A stretch of DNA of 64,000 nucleotides from Allocoprobacillus sp002160865 (GTDB lineage Bacteria; Bacillota_I; Bacilli_A; Erysipelotrichales; Coprobacillaceae). Within the stretch, counting starts at the first letter, position 1, and each line of letters opens with the position of its first letter. Positions 60,335 through 64,000 of the stretch are shown one piece after another. The notes below the pieces were generated by a model that did no database searches, was not told the DNA's origin, and saw nothing but the letters and a program-made list of their open reading frames with translations. Made by a program: the position numbers and the translations under genes. Where the stretch lies: NCBI RefSeq assembly GCF_042850985.1, contig NZ_AP031415.1, positions 558,001 to 622,000 of the forward strand, read 5' to 3'.

Positions 60335-60421
60335 ATGTCAATGAATGTTATAAAGAATGTAATAATTATCAGTTTGATTATTTTTACAGCTAGAGAAGTT
60401 TATAAACATTTGATGAAATAA
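60335..60421 (+). CDS. Very small single-helix membrane protein
   Basis: Twenty-eight residues from ATG 60335 (33 from 60320): MSMNVIKNVIIISLIIFTAR, then EVYKHLMK. GAGGAAATG supplies a weak ribosome-binding site. A single hydrophobic helix with a basic end resembles the small proteins downstream at 62.7-63.4 kb. Confidence 0.4.
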   Translation: MSMNVIKNVIIISLIIFTAREVYKHLMK

Positions 60422-60432
60422 ACAAAAAAAGT

Positions 60433-60541
60433 GATGTTGATAGTTTTTTTAAGAAAGGAGGACAATGTTTTTATCAACATCCATGAAGGAAGGAGGCAAC
60501 GTTTATGAAAAATAATGAAAACCGGTAATCTATAGATTACC
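60433..60541. other. Hairpins and tiny ORFs
   Basis: GATGTTGATA (60433-60442) pairs perfectly with TATCAACATC (60472-60481), enclosing a strong site GAAAGGAGG and the start of a 16-codon ORF at 60465. A second strong site AAGGAAGGAGG precedes a seven-codon ORF whose end lies in the perfect 18-bp palindrome 60524-60541 (GGTAATCTA/TAGATTACC), itself flanked by AAACC and GGTTT. The layout looks like an RNA element or translational-control region. Confidence 0.4.
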
Positions 60542-60603
60542 GCAGGTTTGATTATTTTCGTCAAATCAACAATAAAATTCTAAAAGGAAAGGTGGTGAAA
60601 ATA

Positions 60604-60762
60604 ATGTGTCAAGCAAAGTGTCAAGATTGTTTATTATTTGATAGTGATAAAGTCTGTCAATACTGTCAAAATTACAGATACAAAGATTATAATCATATTT
60701 GTATAAAAGACAGTAAAAAAATTAACCTTAATGGATATTGTTCATCATTGAAAGCATTATAA
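60604..60762 (+). CDS. Small cysteine-rich protein (52 aa)
   Basis: MCQAKCQDCLLF, then VCQYCQ, HIC and GYC: seven Cys in 52 residues, including a CX3CX2C and a CX2C pair, suggest a metal-binding (zinc) peptide. AAAGGTGG lies ten bases before the ATG. It stands alone between decayed genes. I do not recognise the family. Confidence 0.55.
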   Translation: MCQAKCQDCLLFDSDKVCQYCQNYRYKDYNHICIKDSKKINLNGYCSSLKAL

Positions 60763-61081
60763 TGATATTAAACATTAAAAATATATATCAACTCCTCTAT
60801 TGTAAAATGAATTTTGTTTAATATCAGTGATATATTCAAAATATGAACAATGATTGATGTCACAAAAAGGAGAATGTAGATAACTCAATCTGCTTCTCTT
60901 TTTTGTCATACTATCATAATCATTGATATTGTTGTTATTGTGTGAATTTTTGAATCATAAAAAATATAGATATCTAAAGCAGCCATGCGCTGGTAAATCA
61001 AAAAATAAAATATCAATCATAATATAAAATATAGATTTTATATATCCGTTTTATAATTATGAAGAAATGTAAAAAGGAGCT
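60763..61081. other. Intergenic region with a long hairpin
   Basis: No gene. ACAAAAAGGAGAA (60862-60874) pairs with TTCTCTTTTTTGT (60894-60906) with one G-U pair, giving a 13-bp stem with T-run, probably a terminator. The rest is AT-rich, with a promoter-like stretch before 61082. Confidence 0.5.
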
Positions 61082-61087
61082 ATGATT

Positions 61088-62223
61088 ATGTATTTTAAAA
61101 GAAAAGCTTATGATAAATTAATAGAGTGGAAATTAAATTATGCTGTTTTGTTAGAAGGTGCAAGGCGTATAGGGAAAACAACAATTGCTAAATTATTTGC
61201 TGAAAATGAATACAAATCATATATTTTAATAGATTTTTCAATTGCTTCAACTGATATATTATCTTGTTTTGATGAAGTACAGTTATTCCCTAGGGCTAGA
61301 CAGGCCATTAAACATTTGGTAAAAGACGGACGATATCATTACATTGAAACCGGTTCTTTAATATCTATTAAAAAGAACGTGAAAGATATCCTCATTCCTT
61401 CTGAAGAAATGAAAATAACAGTTTATCCTATGGATTATGAAGAATTCTGCAATGCGACAGGAAATAATTATCATTTAATCAAGCAATTGTTTGATATGAA
61501 AAAAGCTGTTGGTCAAGAAGTGAATAGAAAACTTATGAGAGATATGAGAATTTATATGGCAGTCGGAGGTATGCTTCAAGCTGTTGAAGCGTATGTAAAT
61601 GGAAATAATTTTTCTACTATAGATAATGTAAAACGTCAGATTATTTATCTTTATGAAGAAGATTTCAAAAAAATAGATCCTTCTGGAAAAATATCTGCAC
61701 TTTATCATTCAATTCCCGCTCAGTTAGCGAAAGGTCAAAAAAATATCGTATGTCCTCTGTACTTAAAAAGAGAACGACAATGAAAGAAGAAGAATTATTA
61801 TTTGATTTATTTGATTCTAAGACCGTATTACCATGCTATAATTCAACTGATCCTTAAGTGAGTCTATCCTCATCAAAAGATTTCAATAGTTATAAACTCT
61901 ATTTATCCGATACAGGATTATTTGTAACACTTATGTTTATAGATCGACCTATTATAGAAAATGAAATATATGCTAAATGACTTTCTGATAAATTACCAGC
62001 TCATTTAGGTTATTTGTATGAAAACTTAATGGCACAGTTATTAGCTTCAAAGGATAGAGAATTATATTATCATACATGGGAAAAAGAAAATAGCACTCAT
62101 TATCATGAGATAGATTTTTTAATTTTTGAAGGAAGTAAAATTTCAGCTATTGAGGTTAAATCCTCAGGATTAGGTAAACATGATTCTCTATGTGAATTTG
62201 CAAAAAATATTCTAAACATATAA
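61088..62223 (+). pseudogene. AAA+ ATPase with DUF4143, multiply disrupted
   Basis: The N-terminal ATPase part has Walker A in LEGARRIGKTTIAKLF. About 40 residues are missing between ILIDFSIAS and the Walker B-like CFDEVQLFPRARQAIKHLV. A frameshift near 61735-61783 separates SIPAQLAKGQKN from the continuation; then TAA at about 61857 (after CYNSTDP) and TGA at 61978 (in YAK-LSDKL) break the DUF4143 part. The end EIDFLIFEGSKISAIEVKSS is well preserved. Such ATPases occur in many copies in gut Firmicutes and may be linked to defence or toxin modules; this one is dead. Confidence 0.85.
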
Positions 62224-62383
62224 AAATTATTATATTTTTTCGCAAAAAGACTATAAACAGGAAAAGGGTATACAATTTATGTTTATGTATTTAGCTCCAT
62301 TTTTATAATCATTTATAACAGACAAGGTGTAAGTAACTTTTTTCTGTTCTTTATTTTTTATCAAAATTTAAAAAGTTGTTATA

Positions 62384-62420
62384 AGGGATATAGCTTTAAA
62401 AGTTATATCCCATTTTTATG
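62384..62420 (+). terminator. Terminator-like hairpin
   Basis: GGGATATA and TATATCCC form an eight-bp stem followed by ATTTTTA. It lies after the DUF4143 pseudogene and before leader repeat copy 2. The 160 bp between pseudogene and hairpin hold no gene. Confidence 0.6.
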
Positions 62421-62440
62421 TAAGGAAAGTTTTTAATGAT

Positions 62441-62488
62441 AGAAAATGGGAATTATTCAATGTATTTGTCTTAATAGGTGAAGGGAGG
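62441..62488 (+). repeat. Leader repeat copy 2
   Basis: AGAAAATGGGAATTATTCAATG, then TATTTGTCTTAATAGGTGAAGGGAGG. Best copy of the three; it is directly followed, after TTGAAC spacing, by the ATG of a 29-residue ORF. Confidence 0.75.
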
Positions 62489-62496
62489 AATTGAAC

Positions 62497-62586
62497 ATGA
62501 AAAGAATTCTCATAGATGAAGATTGTTTATTGAGTATTTCTGAAACAGATTTTAAAGAAAAAAGAAAAGAATACTATTGTTATTGA
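62497..62586 (+). CDS. 29-residue peptide after leader repeat 2
   Basis: MKRILIDEDCLLSISETDFK plus an EKRKEYYCY end: a short charged peptide with an excellent ribosome-binding site (GAAGGGAGG). The start MK-x-I resembles the peptide MKII(F)D expected after leader copy 1. It may be a leader peptide or the rest of a larger gene. Function unknown. Confidence 0.4.
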   Translation: MKRILIDEDCLLSISETDFKEKRKEYYCY

Positions 62587-62628
62587 TGGAAACAAGTGAA
62601 GATTGATGGATTTTAGACTTTCAGTCTA

Positions 62629-62677
62629 AGAAAATGGGGACTTTTTAATGTATTTATCTTAATGGGTGAAAGGGGGA
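62629..62677 (+). repeat. Leader repeat copy 3
   Basis: AGAAAATGGGGACTTTTTAATG, then TATTTATCTTAATGGGTGAAAGGGGG. No ATG follows directly; the gene behind this copy seems lost or the leader is reused for the small-protein operon that starts about 50 bp downstream. Confidence 0.7.
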
Positions 62678-62724
62678 ATATTTAAAATTAAAAAGTTTTG
62701 ATGAAAGTAGGAAAGGAGATGAAG

Positions 62725-62868
62725 ATGATGGATGAATACAAACAAGCAATGATTGATATTTTAAAACATCAACAATCTGAAAGCTTGAAATGGTACAGAG
62801 TGATTCAGCTAATAAACATTGTTTTATTGATTGTATTATGTATCATATATTATTTAAAATTTTATTAA
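62725..62868 (+). CDS. Small single-helix membrane protein A (47 aa)
   Basis: A charged N-terminal helix (MMDEYKQAMIDILKHQQSES) precedes one membrane helix (VIQLINIVLLIVLCIIYYL) and a KFY end. GAAAGGAG stands six bases before the ATG at 62725; ATGs at 62719 and 62728 are in frame. It begins a run of four such genes and a HExxH protein, with gaps of 10-20 bp. Confidence 0.65.
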   Translation: MMDEYKQAMIDILKHQQSESLKWYRVIQLINIVLLIVLCIIYYLKFY

Positions 62869-62886
62869 CAAAAAGGAGATTATATT

Positions 62887-63039
62887 ATGGATATTATTGA
62901 AATAACGGTTATTGATAAAGATGAAGAAATTCAACAATTACTTATGGATATGAAAAAACTATATATAAAAATGATAGTTCAAAAATTAATAACAATTATA
63001 GGACTCAGTTTACTTGTGATAGTAATTAATATCCTTTGA
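62887..63039 (+). CDS. Small single-helix membrane protein B (50 aa)
   Basis: MDIIEITVIDKDEEIQQLLM, then a basic stretch and a C-terminal membrane helix (LITIIGLSLLVIVINIL). The site AAAAAGGAGAT precedes the ATG at a good spacing. Same pattern as its neighbours: an amphipathic N-terminal part and a C-terminal anchor. Confidence 0.65.
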   Translation: MDIIEITVIDKDEEIQQLLMDMKKLYIKMIVQKLITIIGLSLLVIVINIL

Positions 63040-63052
63040 GAGGAGAATTTAT

Positions 63053-63199
63053 ATGGATGAAAAAACGTTGAAGAAATTTATAGTCAGCTATGATGTACAT
63101 GTAAGAGAATCTTATCATCATGCACGAGCTTTACGTCATTTGGTTTTTATAGTGAATAGTTCGATGATTATTACGATGATTATTGAAAAATTTTTATAG
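63053..63199 (+). CDS. Small single-helix membrane protein C (48 aa)
   Basis: MDEKTLKKFIVSYDVHVRES, then histidine-rich YHHARALRHL and a hydrophobic end (VFIVNSSMIITMIIEKFL). GAGAGGAGAAT precedes the ATG. The gene starts 13 bp after protein B. It belongs to the same type I tail-anchor-like set. Confidence 0.65.
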   Translation: MDEKTLKKFIVSYDVHVRESYHHARALRHLVFIVNSSMIITMIIEKFL

Positions 63200-63219
63200 T
63201 CAAGGAAAGGGTGAAAACA

Positions 63220-63396
63220 ATGATTTCTAGTTATAATATTTTAAAATTAATATGTGCAAATCAAGAGTTTCTATATGACCCAGAAATTTTAGAAAAAGTC
63301 ATAGATATTCTTTATGTTGATAGATTGAGATTCATAGAAGATTTCATCATCGATGTTATTTTGATTATATCTTTTATCAGTGTATTTGTTCTTTAA
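63220..63396 (+). CDS. Small single-helix membrane protein D (58 aa)
   Basis: From ATG 63220 (AAAGGG upstream): a soluble N-terminal half (MISSYNILKLICANQEFLY, VIDILYVDRLRFIEDF) and a C-terminal membrane helix IIDVILIISFISVFVL. A GTG at 63211 is in frame. It precedes the HExxH gene by 13 bp. Confidence 0.65.
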   Translation: MISSYNILKLICANQEFLYDPEILEKVIDILYVDRLRFIEDFIIDVILIISFISVFVL

Positions 63397-63409
63397 AAGA
63401 AGAATAGAT

Positions 63410-64000
63410 ATGAATGAAATGAGTTATGCAAAGGGGTTATTAGATCAGCTTATCTGTCTATTAACTTCTATATGCCATGAAGATACCATCAAAAGATTCC
63501 AATATTTAAAAGAAAATGTTTTGTTTTATCAAATTCATAACAATTTACATCAATCCTATATAACTGAGAGTGTCATGACGCATCAAATAAGAGAGGTCAA
63601 TCCAATATTGAGAACACATTATTGTCATTTTCCACCAGAAAAGATAAATGACAAATATGAAGAACTGAAATCTATTATCTTTTTATCAAATATGGATTCT
63701 CCACAGATATCTCATGTGATTATTCATGAACTTGTTCATTTGTTGTCAAGTTGTCACTATCATATATATGGTGATTTATTAATAAGAAAAGTAGGAATCA
63801 ATTCGTATATTTATGTCAATAATCAAGATCAATATAAAAAATATCATGTCATTTACAATATAACCAATGAATTATTAACAGATTATATTGCGAATATTTT
63901 GAATCTTCAAATAACAGGTAAACAAATATCATCAGATCAAAGATGTTTTTTTGAACTATCTTTTGATGATTATATCAATAGACAACTTGAAAAAAAACAT
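63410..64000 (+). CDS. HExxH zinc-peptidase-like protein, 3' partial
   Basis: The frame runs from ATG 63410 (or 63419) through the window end, 197 codons. Near residue 107 the segment HVIIHELVHLLSSCHYH carries HELVH, the HExxH zinc motif, with a further His shortly after; the likely third ligand is not identified. No signal peptide is seen, so the protein is probably cytosolic. The upstream four small membrane proteins appear to be in the same operon. The family is not known to me. Confidence 0.7.
   Translation, partial: MNEMSYAKGLLDQLICLLTSICHEDTIKRFQYLKENVLFYQIHNNLHQSYITESVMTHQIREVNPILRTHYCHFPPEKINDKYEELKSIIFLSNMDSPQISHVIIHELVHLLSSCHYHIYGDLLIRKVGINSYIYVNNQDQYKKYHVIYNITNELLTDYIANILNLQITGKQISSDQRCFFELSFDDYINRQLEKKH

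Noticed and set aside
1..64000. CRISPR array, rRNA or tRNA genes
   Set aside because: No regularly spaced repeat-spacer pattern and no rRNA or tRNA-like sequence was found; the repeats seen are a two-copy and a three-copy family with irregular spacing.

Overview
The window joins two kinds of DNA. Positions 1 to about 19,100 are relatively GC-rich and hold the transfer, regulation and recombination modules of a Tn916/Tn1545-family integrative conjugative element (ICE) whose left end lies outside the window. From about 19,100 to the end the DNA is AT-rich. It carries ordinary chromosomal genes of a fermentative low-GC Firmicute. The gene set (glycogen branching enzyme and phosphorylase, type I pullulanase, ECF-type queuosine-precursor transporter, DUF4143 ATPase remnants, many small membrane proteins) and base composition suggest a gut Erysipelotrichia/Coprobacillaceae-type bacterium. 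That assignment is an inference; no rRNA is present.

ICE (1-19,100): a TcpA/FtsK coupling ATPase (cut by the window start), an oriT-like palindrome, MobT relaxase, small membrane proteins, two tandem ArdA antirestriction proteins, TcpE, a VirB4-like ATPase, a polytopic channel protein with an apparent 5' frameshift, a two-domain peptidoglycan hydrolase and TcpC. Where Tn916 carries tet(M) this element carries a WYL regulator, a YoaP-like acetyltransferase and an SPL-like radical SAM protein, with matching palindromes in front of the regulator and the acetyltransferase. A winged-helix gene, a divergent XRE repressor, two small genes, the Orf7-like sigma factor, Orf8, Xis and Int follow.

Chromosome 19,100-36,400: a YaaA-family gene and a small membrane gene next to the ICE end, a nucleoid-associated protein, a ferredoxin, glgB-glgP, a Na/Pi cotransporter behind a four-repeat PhoP-box-like array, an intact IS1182-family element inserted in that gene's terminator hairpin (26-bp direct repeats), pullulanase, pth and mfd.

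Chromosome 36,400-52,700: dUTPase, MntP, a YigZ-family protein, DegV, three uncharacterised genes and a WYL regulator; then a Bce-type peptide-sensing module (response regulator, kinase, ABC ATPase with an internal stop, permease). A duplicated ~110-bp segment that looks like an antisense-RNA/type I toxin locus follows. The leftward hom-lysC-asd-DUF2200 operon, with a terminator in its leader, and a HAD phosphatase come next.

Chromosome 52,700-64,000: a MerR-ABC transporter operon with its own MerR-spaced palindromic promoter and a stop near the end of the ATPase gene; a GNAT; a preQ1-I riboswitch controlling qrtT-queL (queuine salvage); an orphan PstS-like protein with PhoP-box-like repeats; and a FocA-type channel. 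The last ~4.9 kb is unusual: several broken genes, three copies of a ~50-bp leader ending in a strong Shine-Dalgarno sequence, a run of 29-58-residue mostly single-helix membrane proteins, and a HExxH protein cut by the window end. I regard this as the best candidate for an undescribed system. Single-base lesions recur across the window, so either real decay or base-level sequence errors should be considered.
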